Source: Xanthobacteraceae bacterium (GTDB taxonomy: Bacteria; Pseudomonadota; Alphaproteobacteria; Rhizobiales; Xanthobacteraceae). Taken from it: a DNA stretch of 64,000 nt. The notes below the pieces were generated by a model. The model was not told the origin of the DNA and made no database searches. It was given only the letters and a program-made list of their open reading frames with translations. The DNA is taken from the NCBI GenBank assembly GCA_030038995.1, contig JASHQS010000178.1, forward strand, positions 1 to 64,000, in the 5' to 3' direction. Below are positions 42,140-51,269 of the stretch, in pieces. Within the stretch, counting starts at the first letter, position 1; every line of letters begins with the position of its first letter. A program made the translations under genes and the position numbers.

Positions 42140-42425
42140 GCGCTGGCCGCAGACGCCGACGAGGTCCGCCGGAGCGAGGAGTAGTTGTCCGCAAGCCGCA
42201 GTTTGCGTGATTTTGCATGGTAGATCGTATGTGCGCGCCAAGGTGCCAACCAGGCAGCGAAGCCGAGAAGTTCGGCGCTATCGATTTGAGCCGGTGCGGG
42301 AAGCGCTCAAAAGATAGCTTGGGAGAATACGCGGCCGGTCTTAGTGAGCTACACTGTTGGAAGCAGGCGAATGCGAGCCCGCGCGCGGGAGGCTGGCGCG
42401 CGGTCCGCTGGCCGGGGGAGGAACC

Positions 42426-43889
42426 ATGATGAGCAACCGATCTGCCGCCGCGGCTGCGCCGTTGCCGGCGGCAGTACTGAGCCCGGTTCGGCGTGCGCTT
42501 TGGCATAACCGTTCAGTTCGCGTTCAGCTCTTGCTAGCCTTCGCCTTGATCGACCTCGTGACCGCGCTCGTCGCCGGCAGTCTGGCGATTTTGCGGGCGC
42601 GCGCACAGGTACGCGTCGAGATCGCGGCTTCGATGCGCCTTGCCAAGCTTCTCGTCGGCGACGCCGCCAATTTTGTCCACCAAGAAATCTCCGCCGAGCA
42701 ATTCCTCGCCGCCCTGCCGAAGCAATTGCTGTCGCTGCGGCACGTCCGGATCGAGGTGAAAAACAAATCCGGCGTCGCGGTCGCGCCGCCGCCCAACTTG
42801 GCCGCGGGGGACCAGGCCCACGCTCCGGCCTGGTTCACAGCACTCGTCGCGCCGCCCATCCGGTCGGACGTGGTGCCGGTGATCGTCGCCGGCCGAAACG
42901 TCGGACAGGTCGAGATCATCGGCGAACCTGCCGACGAAATCGCCGAGATTTGGCAGAACCTGGTGGCAACGGCAGGCGTGGCCGCAGTGCTCAACCTCGG
43001 CATGATCGGCATTCTTTACATCCTGTTCGGTCGAGTTCTCGACCCGTTGACCGCACTGGCCGCCGGCCTCTCCGATCTCGAGCAGCAGAGTGACGGCGTA
43101 CGGCTGCCGCGGCCGCTGGCGCGCGAGCTCGCCAGCATCACCGACCAATTCAACGCGCTCGCGCGCGCGCTCGAGACCGCGCGCATTGAGAATCGACAGC
43201 TCAACCGACGCTTGATTACGGCGCAAGACGACGAGCGGCGACGCACCGCGCTTGACCTGCATGACGAGGTCGGGCCGTGCCTCTTCGGGCTCAAAGCCTA
43301 CGCGTCCTCGATTGTCAACGCAGCGGGCGAACTGCCGGACCACGCGCGGCAGACCCTGCTGCAAAGCTCGCGCGAGATTCTGGCGATAATCGAGCGCCTG
43401 CAATCCATCAACCGGAGCATGCTCGAGCGCCTTCGACCGATGGCCTTGAGCCACGTGCCGCTGACGGACATTCTGGCGCAGCTCGTGCACGAGCGCGCTC
43501 ACCAGCACCCGCAGATTGATTTCGATTTCAAGGCCGGGCCGCTTGCGCGCAGCTACGGCGACTCGATCGATCTCACGATCTATCGCTGCGTTCAGGAAAG
43601 TCTGACCAATGCGGCACGGCACGCGCAGGCGCGGCACGTGACCGTCGAGCTTTGCCACGATGCCGGCGCGGCGTTGCTCACGATCCGCGATGACGGGCGC
43701 GGTATCGCCGCCGGCACACCGCCGGGATTCGGTATCCGCGGCATGCGCGAGCGCGTCGAAGGTTTGGGCGGTCATTACCGCATCGCGGGCGACCCCAACC
43801 GCGGCACCTGCGTGCACATCACCATTCCCACAGGCCAGCCGCAAACCGGCGAAGCGGGCGCCGCCTGGGCGGGCGAGGCGCTGGCATGA
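42426..43889 (+). CDS. Membrane histidine kinase, NarX/HisKA_3 type with HAMP-like linker
   Basis: Two TM segments; DDERRRTALDLHDEVGPCLFGLKAYASSI; ATPase ESLTNAARHAQARHV, DDGRGI, GFGIRGMRERVEGLGG. Confidence 0.9.
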   Translation: MMSNRSAAAAAPLPAAVLSPVRRALWHNRSVRVQLLLAFALIDLVTALVAGSLAILRARAQVRVEIAASMRLAKLLVGDAANFVHQEISAEQFLAALPKQLLSLRHVRIEVKNKSGVAVAPPPNLAAGDQAHAPAWFTALVAPPIRSDVVPVIVAGRNVGQVEIIGEPADEIAEIWQNLVATAGVAAVLNLGMIGILYILFGRVLDPLTALAAGLSDLEQQSDGVRLPRPLARELASITDQFNALARALETARIENRQLNRRLITAQDDERRRTALDLHDEVGPCLFGLKAYASSIVNAAGELPDHARQTLLQSSREILAIIERLQSINRSMLERLRPMALSHVPLTDILAQLVHERAHQHPQIDFDFKAGPLARSYGDSIDLTIYRCVQESLTNAARHAQARHVTVELCHDAGAALLTIRDDGRGIAAGTPPGFGIRGMRERVEGLGGHYRIAGDPNRGTCVHITIPTGQPQTGEAGAAWAGEALA

Positions 43890-44521
43890 CCCGCGTCCTG
43901 ATCGTGGACGATCATCCAATCGTGCTGCAGGGCTGCCGTCGCATGCTGCAGGATGCCGGGGTCGCCGAAGTGATCGAGGCACGCGACGTGGTCTCGGGCT
44001 ATCGGCTCTACCGCCGCAATTGCCCCGAGGTGATGATCGTCGATCTTGGCATGCAAGATAAGGGACTCGGCGGTCTGGCCCTTATCCGCCGCATCAACGC
44101 GCACAATCCGCGCGCTCGCATTCTCGTCTTCAGCATGCACAGCGATCCGGTCATCGTGGCCCGGGCGTTGCAAGCAGGCGCGATCGGTTACGTCGTCAAG
44201 GACGCGTCGGCAGAGAATTTCATGAAGGCATTCGAAAACGTCAGAGTTGGCTTGCCTTATCTCAGCAATGACCTTGCCACGCAGGTCGCGCTGGCCAATA
44301 TGCCGGCACGGCAGAATCCGCTGGCCGACCTGACGCCGCGCGAGTTGCAGACCTTGTCGCTGCTGGCCGAAGGCAAGCCCTACAGCCGTATCGCCGAGGA
44401 ACTCAACGTCAGCTACAAAACCGTCGCCAACGTGAGTGCCCAGCTCAAGCAGAAGCTCGATGCCCGCAATCTGCCCGAACTCATTCGTGCTGCGGTGCGG
44501 TTGGTGTCGATTGCCACCTGA
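43886..44521 (+). CDS. LuxR/NarL-family response regulator
   Basis: VLIVDDHPIVLQGCRRML, VDLGMQDKGLGGL, LTPRELQTLSLLAEGKPYSRIAEELNVSYKTVANVSAQLKQKL; start overlaps kinase stop. Confidence 0.92.
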   Translation: MTRVLIVDDHPIVLQGCRRMLQDAGVAEVIEARDVVSGYRLYRRNCPEVMIVDLGMQDKGLGGLALIRRINAHNPRARILVFSMHSDPVIVARALQAGAIGYVVKDASAENFMKAFENVRVGLPYLSNDLATQVALANMPARQNPLADLTPRELQTLSLLAEGKPYSRIAEELNVSYKTVANVSAQLKQKLDARNLPELIRAAVRLVSIAT

Positions 44522-44625
44522 CCGCCGCCGGATGGCCGGCCTTCGAGTCCGGAAGCTGGCCGATTGGCAAAAGTTCCCGGCCGATTTGCTAAAATCCCCA
44601 TGACACAGCCGTGCTTCGCCTATTG

Positions 44626-44775
44626 CAAAAGGCAAGGCGTATAGCCAGCGCTGGAGACCTCAACGGCAGCTATAGGACGGTTGCGAACGTCAGTTCGCAA
44701 CTCAAAAAAAGCCTAACGCCGGCACTTTGCCGGCATTAGCCCGTGCCTCAATGCAGTTGGCTCGCAGCCGATGAT
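44626..44775 (+). pseudogene. Degenerate tandem copy of the 3' end of the adjacent response-regulator gene
   Basis: GKAYSQ..(frameshift)..LNGSYRTVANVSSQLKKSL..(frameshift)..LPALARASMQLARSR* against GKPYSRIAEELNVSYKTVANVSAQLKQKLDARNLPELIRAAVRLVS. Confidence 0.75.
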
Positions 44776-45174
44776 GGGGCCGGCGCCCATACGGGATGCC
44801 GAGAGGCGATTGCCAAAAATTCCCGGCCAAAATTGGAAAACATCCAGCTTACTGCTGCGGCCAGATTGTGCCAGGATTTGCCTTGGTTGGGGATGCGTCG
44901 CATGCGGGGGCGTAAAATCTAACGACGGAAGCAAATCGGCCGACGGGGTCGTTCACCGGCTCTTTGTGGCCATTTGTCGATTGCGACAACCACAGCTTTC
45001 GTCGCGACCTTCATTCTACCGCAATCCCGCGACCGGATTAAGAGGCGGGTCTTCCTGCTCGTCCTCGGGTGAACCGTAGAACGCCGCTGTCGTGCGCGAA
45101 GTGAGTAGCGTGGCCGATGATGACGTAAGCCAAAAAGAAAGCGATGGCGTGCATGTGGCGTAAGGGAGAGTCAC

Positions 45175-45891
45175 GTGAGGAGAAAGTTCATCGTCGCCGC
45201 AGCAATGGCGGTGCTGGCTGGTACCACAGATGCACTTGCCGCTGATCTTCCAACGCCAAGTCCTGCTGTCCCATTGCCTGCTGCCGCCTACAACTGGACC
45301 GGGTTCTACATCGGCATCAATGGCGGCTATGGCACGGGTAACAGCAATTGGTCGGACGGCGCTGTGGGGACGACCGGCAGCTTCCCCACGTCCGGCTTTC
45401 TCGTTGGTGGTACAGTCGGCGTCAACTACCAGATAGGGCAATACGTATTCGGCATCGAGGGCGACGGCGACTGGACCAATCTGCAGGGTAATACCGGCCC
45501 CACCTGCGGCGCCATTTCTGCGCTGGTGCCGCCCCCCGATAGTTGTCAAACCCAGAGCGAATGGCTGGCCACGGTGCGCGGCCGCGTCGGTTATGCCTTT
45601 GACCGTATGCTCTTCTACGGCACCGCCGGTGCAGCTTTCGGCAATATCCAAACCGGACTGAATCCACCGTCGACTTTCGACAGCAGCGTCGAGGCGGGCT
45701 GGACTGCCGGCGCCGGGCTTGAATTCGCTCTCACGCAAAATTGGAGCGCCAAAGTCGAATATCTCTTCGTTGATTTGCCGAACGCCGCATGCACCAGTGT
45801 GGCGAACTGCGGCGGCGCCGCGGGCTCTATTGTGAGCTTCAATGAAGGCGTCGTACGCGCCGGCGTCAATTTCAAATTCGGTTCGTGGTGA
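45175..45891 (+). CDS. Omp25/Omp31-type 8-strand outer-membrane beta-barrel protein
   Basis: NWTGFYIGINGGYGTG...SEWLATVRGRVGYAFDRMLFYGTAGAAFGN...NWSAKVEYLFVDL...VRAGVNFKF. Confidence 0.92.
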   Translation: MRRKFIVAAAMAVLAGTTDALAADLPTPSPAVPLPAAAYNWTGFYIGINGGYGTGNSNWSDGAVGTTGSFPTSGFLVGGTVGVNYQIGQYVFGIEGDGDWTNLQGNTGPTCGAISALVPPPDSCQTQSEWLATVRGRVGYAFDRMLFYGTAGAAFGNIQTGLNPPSTFDSSVEAGWTAGAGLEFALTQNWSAKVEYLFVDLPNAACTSVANCGGAAGSIVSFNEGVVRAGVNFKFGSW

Positions 45892-45899
45892 GGGGGCAC

Positions 45900-48800
45900 A
45901 TGGGCAACGTTGCAGGTCTGGCTGGCCGAACAAGGACGTCGGTCGGGGAGGCGGCGCTTCGCGGACTGCTTCGGGCACTCCCAGTGGTGTTGGCAATTGC
46001 ACCAAGAACCGTTGCGGCGCAGGAAGCTTCGGGCTCGAGTGGGAGTTCAAGCGCGGTAACGCTTCCCGAGATCCACGTGATCGCGACCACCCCGGTTCCG
46101 CAGACAGCCCGCCCGCGGCGCGCTGCTCGAGCTGCAGGTCCGGCGTCCCGGGCTCCCGCGGCTGCGGCTCCTGCGCCCGCGGAGGCGCCCGCAACGCAAT
46201 CCATACCTGGCGCCGTCGACCAGGACAAAATCCCATCCAATGTCCAGGTGGTTGGATCTTCCGCTTTCGAGTCCACGAAGTCGCCCGACCTTTTGCAGTC
46301 AATGTTCCAGGCACTGCCCGGCGTTTCCTTGGGCGACCAGACCGGCAATCAATTCCAGCTTGACCTCAATTACCGCGGCTTTACCGCTTCCCCGGTCATT
46401 GGCACGCCGCAGGGACTGGCTGTCTATCAGAACGGGGTGCGCATCAACGAGGTTTTTGGTGACATCGTCAATTGGGACTTCATCCCGCAGAAAGCCATTA
46501 ATAGCCTGACCCTGTACCCGAGCAATCCGGTCTTCGGACTGAACGCGACCGGCGGCGCGCTGTCGTTCGATATGAAAAATGGCTTCACCTATCATGGTGT
46601 CGAAACCGAATTAAGCGGTGGATCATATGGACGGGTCGGCACGTCGGTACAGGCCGGCGGCCAAGTCGGAAACTTCTCCGGCTACATCGCGGCCGATGCC
46701 ATCGACGATGCCGGCTGGCGTCTGGACTCTGCATCCTCAGTGCGCCGCATTTACACCGATCTTGGCGCCCTCGGTGACAACAATACCGAATTCCACATCA
46801 CTTTCACCGGCGCCGATAACACCTTCGGTGCTGCCGCCGCCACTCCAGTGCAGTTGCTGAGCCAGAATTGGGCGAGCATCTATACGGTTCCCCAAACAAC
46901 GCATAATCAACTTGCGTTCCTGACCGCCAGTGCAAGCTGGAAGCCGACCGACACCTGGACCTATCAGGCTGTCGCCTACTATCGCCATTTTGATCAAGCC
47001 CATGTCGACGGCAATGGCACGAACGCCGACAACACGCCAGGATGCTTGACCGGGAGCCCTACGGATCCGATCTGCTTTGATAACCCCAACGGCACGACTT
47101 CTCCCCTCGTCACAACGACGGGACAGAATGTCCCGAACTCCGGTGCTCTGGGCTTTCCGAATGTCTTGGGCGAAATCGACCGAACCTGGACGACGACCGA
47201 CAGCTTCGGCGGCTCGGTCCAGGCGGCGTCTTCGGAGCGAGTATTCGGTCACAACAACAACTTCACGGTGGGCCTAAGCGTCGATCGCGGGCTGGTGCAG
47301 TTCTCGACCACGAGCGAGCTGGGAACGGTCAACCCCGATACGTATCCGTTCGTCATCGGCAGCGGCCTCTTCATCGACCAGCCTTCGTCCGCTGGCATAG
47401 GGGGCGTCGCGCCGGTCGGCCTGGGTGCAACGACGCTCTATACCGGCCTCTACGCGACCGACACGTTCGATCTCACCCCGCGTCTATCGCTCACCGCAGG
47501 GGCTCGTTACAACATCGCCCAAATCAATTTGACGGACGAATTGGGCAATGACTCCGAACTTAATGGCAACGACACCTTCGCTCATTTCAATCCCATGATC
47601 GGCGCAACCTATAAGATCACACCGAACCTCACGCTCTATGGCGATTATGCGATTGCAAATCGCGCGCCAACACCCTTGGAATTGGAGTGTTCCGACCCGT
47701 CGCGGCCATGCCTGATCGATAACGCTCTTGTTGGCGATCCCCCTCTGCAACAAGTGGTGACATACACCTATGAAGCCGGCTTGCGCGGCCAATTCGACAT
47801 CGCCAGCGGGCATGCGAATTGGAGCGTGGGCGCTTACCACGCGCTCAATACCAACGACATCATAGACATACTAACCCCGCAATCGGTGGCCATAGGACGC
47901 GAGTTTTTTCAGAACGCCGGCGATACGCTGCGGCAGGGCATCGAAGCCAACGCGTCGTACAAATGGGATCGCTTTAACATCTATGCCAACTACACCTACG
48001 TCGACGCCACATTCTTGAGCGCCTTGCTTCTGCCCTCGACGGTGAACGCAAGCGGCACCCAGAACGTGGTTCCCGGCGATCATCTGACCGGCATTCCCGA
48101 CTTCCGCTTCAAGCTTGGCGGGGAATACCAGATCACCGCTCCATGGAAACTCGGCGCCGATCTTAACGTAGTCGGCAGCCAGTGGCTGGTTGGCGATGAG
48201 TCGAACCAGCTCCCCCAAGTGCCGGCTTATTGGGTGGTGAACTTGCACTCGTCCTATAAGATTTCGGATAACATCGAGGTGTTCGGGCTGATACGCAATT
48301 TATTCAATCAACGCTACTACACGTACGGGCTATTAACGGATGTCACCGAGTTTGGTTATCTGAATCTGACCGACGACCGCACCTTCCTCCCCGGCATGCC
48401 GTTTGCCGCCTATGTGGGAGTGAAGGGGACGCTCCCCTCTGGAGGACCGGCATTCGCCGCCTTTGGTTCGCGGCCGACAATTACAAAAGCGCCGCCTGCC
48501 GGCGTGACGTCGCCCTTCGTTGATTGGACCGGGGTCTACCTTGGCGTCAACGCCGGCTATAGCTTCGGGGGCAGCGATTGGTCGGATAGCGTGACCGGCA
48601 GCTCGAGCGGCAGCTTCGGCACCTCCGGTTTTGCTTTCGGCGGGACGCTTGGCGCCAATTACCAGACCGGCTGGCTGGTGTTCGGCGTCGAGGCCGATGG
48701 CGATTGGACCGACGCCAGCGGTTTCGGCACCTTCACCAGCGCCAGCCTCTGCGCCGGAGGTTGCCTGACCGGCAATAGCTGGCTCGCCACCGTGCGTGGC

Positions 48801-49121
48801 CGCGCCGGCTATGCTTTCGACCGCTTTCTCGTCTACGGCACCGGCGGCGCCGCTTTCGGCAATGTCCAGGCGAGCTTCTCGAACGACCCGGTGAGCAGCG
48901 CGACTGAGGCAGGCTGGACCGCAGGTGCCGGCGTCGAGGTCGCTTTAGATCGCAATTGGAGCGCCAAGGCCGAATATCTCTTCGTCGACCTTGCCAACGG
49001 GTCCTGCACCGCGGATTGCGCCATCGCAAACGCCAACGGACCGCCGTTAATTCCTAACGTCGCCGTAAAATTCGACGAGAGCATCGTGCGCGGAGGCGTC
49101 AATTACAGATTTACGTTTTAG
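45900..49121 (+). CDS. TonB-dependent receptor fused to a C-terminal Omp25/31-type beta-barrel (LutH-like candidate by context)
   Basis: TBDR plug/barrel (FQALPGVSLGDQTGNQFQLDLNYRGF...IRNLFNQRYYTYG...TFLPGMPFAAYVGVKGTL), then DWTGVYLGVNAGYSFGG...NSWLATVRGRAGYAFDRFLVYGTGGAAFGN...VRGGVNYRFTF with no intervening stop; alternative GTG start at 45885. Confidence 0.92.
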   Translation: MGNVAGLAGRTRTSVGEAALRGLLRALPVVLAIAPRTVAAQEASGSSGSSSAVTLPEIHVIATTPVPQTARPRRAARAAGPASRAPAAAAPAPAEAPATQSIPGAVDQDKIPSNVQVVGSSAFESTKSPDLLQSMFQALPGVSLGDQTGNQFQLDLNYRGFTASPVIGTPQGLAVYQNGVRINEVFGDIVNWDFIPQKAINSLTLYPSNPVFGLNATGGALSFDMKNGFTYHGVETELSGGSYGRVGTSVQAGGQVGNFSGYIAADAIDDAGWRLDSASSVRRIYTDLGALGDNNTEFHITFTGADNTFGAAAATPVQLLSQNWASIYTVPQTTHNQLAFLTASASWKPTDTWTYQAVAYYRHFDQAHVDGNGTNADNTPGCLTGSPTDPICFDNPNGTTSPLVTTTGQNVPNSGALGFPNVLGEIDRTWTTTDSFGGSVQAASSERVFGHNNNFTVGLSVDRGLVQFSTTSELGTVNPDTYPFVIGSGLFIDQPSSAGIGGVAPVGLGATTLYTGLYATDTFDLTPRLSLTAGARYNIAQINLTDELGNDSELNGNDTFAHFNPMIGATYKITPNLTLYGDYAIANRAPTPLELECSDPSRPCLIDNALVGDPPLQQVVTYTYEAGLRGQFDIASGHANWSVGAYHALNTNDIIDILTPQSVAIGREFFQNAGDTLRQGIEANASYKWDRFNIYANYTYVDATFLSALLLPSTVNASGTQNVVPGDHLTGIPDFRFKLGGEYQITAPWKLGADLNVVGSQWLVGDESNQLPQVPAYWVVNLHSSYKISDNIEVFGLIRNLFNQRYYTYGLLTDVTEFGYLNLTDDRTFLPGMPFAAYVGVKGTLPSGGPAFAAFGSRPTITKAPPAGVTSPFVDWTGVYLGVNAGYSFGGSDWSDSVTGSSSGSFGTSGFAFGGTLGANYQTGWLVFGVEADGDWTDASGFGTFTSASLCAGGCLTGNSWLATVRGRAGYAFDRFLVYGTGGAAFGNVQASFSNDPVSSATEAGWTAGAGVEVALDRNWSAKAEYLFVDLANGSCTADCAIANANGPPLIPNVAVKFDESIVRGGVNYRFTF

Positions 49122-49146
49122 CTCGATGTGACGCACCGTTAGGAAA

Positions 49147-49503
49147 TTGGTGACAGCCGTGTTCCGCATCATCCTCGCAATCGTCGGCTTCACGCTCATG
49201 GCGAGCCAAGCCTCGGCCCAGGGTAAGCCGACACGGTTCTGGAATCTGACCCGCAACACCATTTCGGAATTTTACTTGGCGCCGGCCGGCACCACGGATT
49301 GGGGCCCAAACCAGTGCAAAAACGACAAGGACGGCACCGTCGACTCGGACGAGCGGCTCCGCATCACCGGTGTTTCATCAGGTATTTACGATGCCAGACT
49401 GGTCGATAATACAGGCCGCACGTGTATTGCTCGCAATGTGAAAGTGGAGGCGGGCGGCATTTTCGCGATTGACGAAAAAGACCTTACATCATGCACTCAC
49501 TGA
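49147..49503 (+). CDS. Small secreted protein with EF-hand-like acidic loop
   Basis: Signal peptide; FWNLTRNTISEFYLAPAGTTDWGPNQCKNDKDGTVDSDERLRITGVSSGIYDARLVDNTGRTC. Confidence 0.65.
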   Translation: MVTAVFRIILAIVGFTLMASQASAQGKPTRFWNLTRNTISEFYLAPAGTTDWGPNQCKNDKDGTVDSDERLRITGVSSGIYDARLVDNTGRTCIARNVKVEAGGIFAIDEKDLTSCTH

Positions 49504-49591
49504 GTGACAACGGATCTCCAGCACGATCGGCGTAGCTACCAGCGTCTGCGGCGGGCGCGCCACGCCACAGGCCCGAATGCCGGCGATTGCA

Positions 49592-50335
49592 TCACTGCGG
49601 TCCGGTCATCGCCAAGAATGCCTCTTCGATCGTGTGCGCGCCGGCATCGGCGACAAGCCTGGCCGGCGTCGTGTCGGCCAGCACTTTGCCGTGATGCAGC
49701 ACGATCACGCGGTCGGCGCCGGATACTTCATTGCACAAATGCGTCGCCCACAGCACCGCCACTGAGCGTTCCGTGCGCATGCTTAAGATCAGCTTGAGCA
49801 GGTCGCTGCGGCTCGCCGGGTCGAGTCCCACGGTGGGCTCGTCCATGAGCAGCACCCGCGGCTCGTGCAGCAGTGCGCGGGCAAGTTCGACGCGCCGCCG
49901 GTTGCCGCCGCTGAGTTGCGCCGTCCTGTCATGGGCCCGTTTGGCGAGTCCGAGCCGCGCCAGATCGGCCTCGATGCGGCTCATTGCGACCGACCGCGGC
50001 ATCCCGTGCAAGCCGGCGTGAAACAGAAGGTTCCCGGTCACGGTGAGCTCGAGATCGAGCGTCGGCTGCTGAAACACGATGCCCAGCTTGGCCAGCGCCG
50101 GCACTGGATTGCGCCGCATGTCCTGGCCCATGATTTCGATGCGGCCGGAGTCCGGCACGAACAATCCGGCCAACAGCTGGAACAACGTCGTCTTGCCGGC
50201 GCCATTCGGGCCGAGCAGGGCGATGAACGCGCCGGACGCTGCGCTGAAGCTGACGCCATCGACCGCCCGGATCGAGCCGTAGGTCTTGACGACGTTGTCG
50301 AGCAGCAGCGCCGGCGCATCGCGTTCGGATGTCAT
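49592..50335 (-). CDS. ABC transporter ATP-binding protein, PQQ-alcohol-dehydrogenase system (LutE-like candidate)
   Basis: Walker A LLGPNGAGKTT, signature LSGGNRRRVELARALLHEP, Walker B VLLMDEP. Confidence 0.88.
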   Translation of the reverse strand: MTSERDAPALLLDNVVKTYGSIRAVDGVSFSAASGAFIALLGPNGAGKTTLFQLLAGLFVPDSGRIEIMGQDMRRNPVPALAKLGIVFQQPTLDLELTVTGNLLFHAGLHGMPRSVAMSRIEADLARLGLAKRAHDRTAQLSGGNRRRVELARALLHEPRVLLMDEPTVGLDPASRSDLLKLILSMRTERSVAVLWATHLCNEVSGADRVIVLHHGKVLADTTPARLVADAGAHTIEEAFLAMTGPQ

Positions 50336-50437
50336 TTGACCCAGCTCTCACCCATGGGCTTGCTCGCCGGTCTCGTTGAGACGTAGGCTGGCTGCTGCGC
50401 CGATCGGTACCAATGCCGGAAAATGCAAAGAGCGTCC

Positions 50438-51253
50438 ATGCCGCTGATCCATGTCTTTCGTGCCCTGCGCGCCGTCACCACGCGGGAGGTGCTGAAATTC
50501 GTCCAGCAGCGCGGCCGGCTGCTGTCCGCCCTGGTACGCCCGCTGATGTGGCTCGCGGTATTCGCCGCCGGCTTCTACAACGTGTTCGGCGTATCGATCA
50601 TCCCGCCGTACAAGGTGTACATCACCTATCAGGAGTACATCGTGCCCGGCCTTCTGGGCATCATCCTGCTGTTCCATGGCATGCAATCCTCGCTGTCGAT
50701 GGTCTACGACCGCGAAATGGGAGTGATGCGGCTCCTGCTGACGGCGCCACTGCCGCGATGGGTGTTGTTGGCCTGCAAGCTCGTCGCCGGCACCGCGCTG
50801 TCGGTCATCACCTGTTATGTGTTTATCGCCGTCTGCATTCCATTCGGTGTGACGTTCGATCCGATAGCCTGGCTCGAAGTGCTGCCGGCCTTGATCATTT
50901 CCGGCTTGATGCTGGGCGCCCTGTGGCTGTTCATCTCAGTATACATCCGGCAAGTCGAGAACTTCGCAGGGGCGATGAATTTCGTGATGTTTCCCATGTT
51001 CTTTTTCTCGTCGGCGCTCTATCCGCTGTGGAAATTGCAGCAGAGCGGTTCGCAGTGGGTGTACTATGTGGCGCTTGCCAATCCGTTCACCTACGCGGTG
51101 GAGCTGATCCGATTTGCGCTCTACGGCCAATTCGAAGCGACCTCGGCCGCGGTCGTGGCCGGCTCGACCGCATTGTTTTTCCTCCTTGCCGTCATCGGCT
51201 ACAACCCGCAGCGCGGCATGATCCGCCGGACCGCACAAGCACAGCCGGCGTAG
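50438..51253 (+). CDS. ABC-2 type transporter permease, PQQ-alcohol-dehydrogenase system (LutF-like candidate)
   Basis: RPLMWLAVFAAGF, YIVPGLLGIILLFHGMQSSLSMVYDREMGVMRLLLTAPLPRW; start inferred. Confidence 0.87.
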   Translation: MPLIHVFRALRAVTTREVLKFVQQRGRLLSALVRPLMWLAVFAAGFYNVFGVSIIPPYKVYITYQEYIVPGLLGIILLFHGMQSSLSMVYDREMGVMRLLLTAPLPRWVLLACKLVAGTALSVITCYVFIAVCIPFGVTFDPIAWLEVLPALIISGLMLGALWLFISVYIRQVENFAGAMNFVMFPMFFFSSALYPLWKLQQSGSQWVYYVALANPFTYAVELIRFALYGQFEATSAAVVAGSTALFFLLAVIGYNPQRGMIRRTAQAQPA

Positions 51254-51269
51254 GACAAAAAGACTCGGC

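Noticed and set aside
42534-43982. 482-aa minus-strand ORF opposite the histidine kinase
   Set aside because: Shadow ORF; the plus strand has clear kinase motifs.
45016-46314. 432-aa minus-strand ORF opposite OMP and receptor start
   Set aside because: Shadow ORF; Pro/Arg-rich composition, both plus-strand genes well supported.
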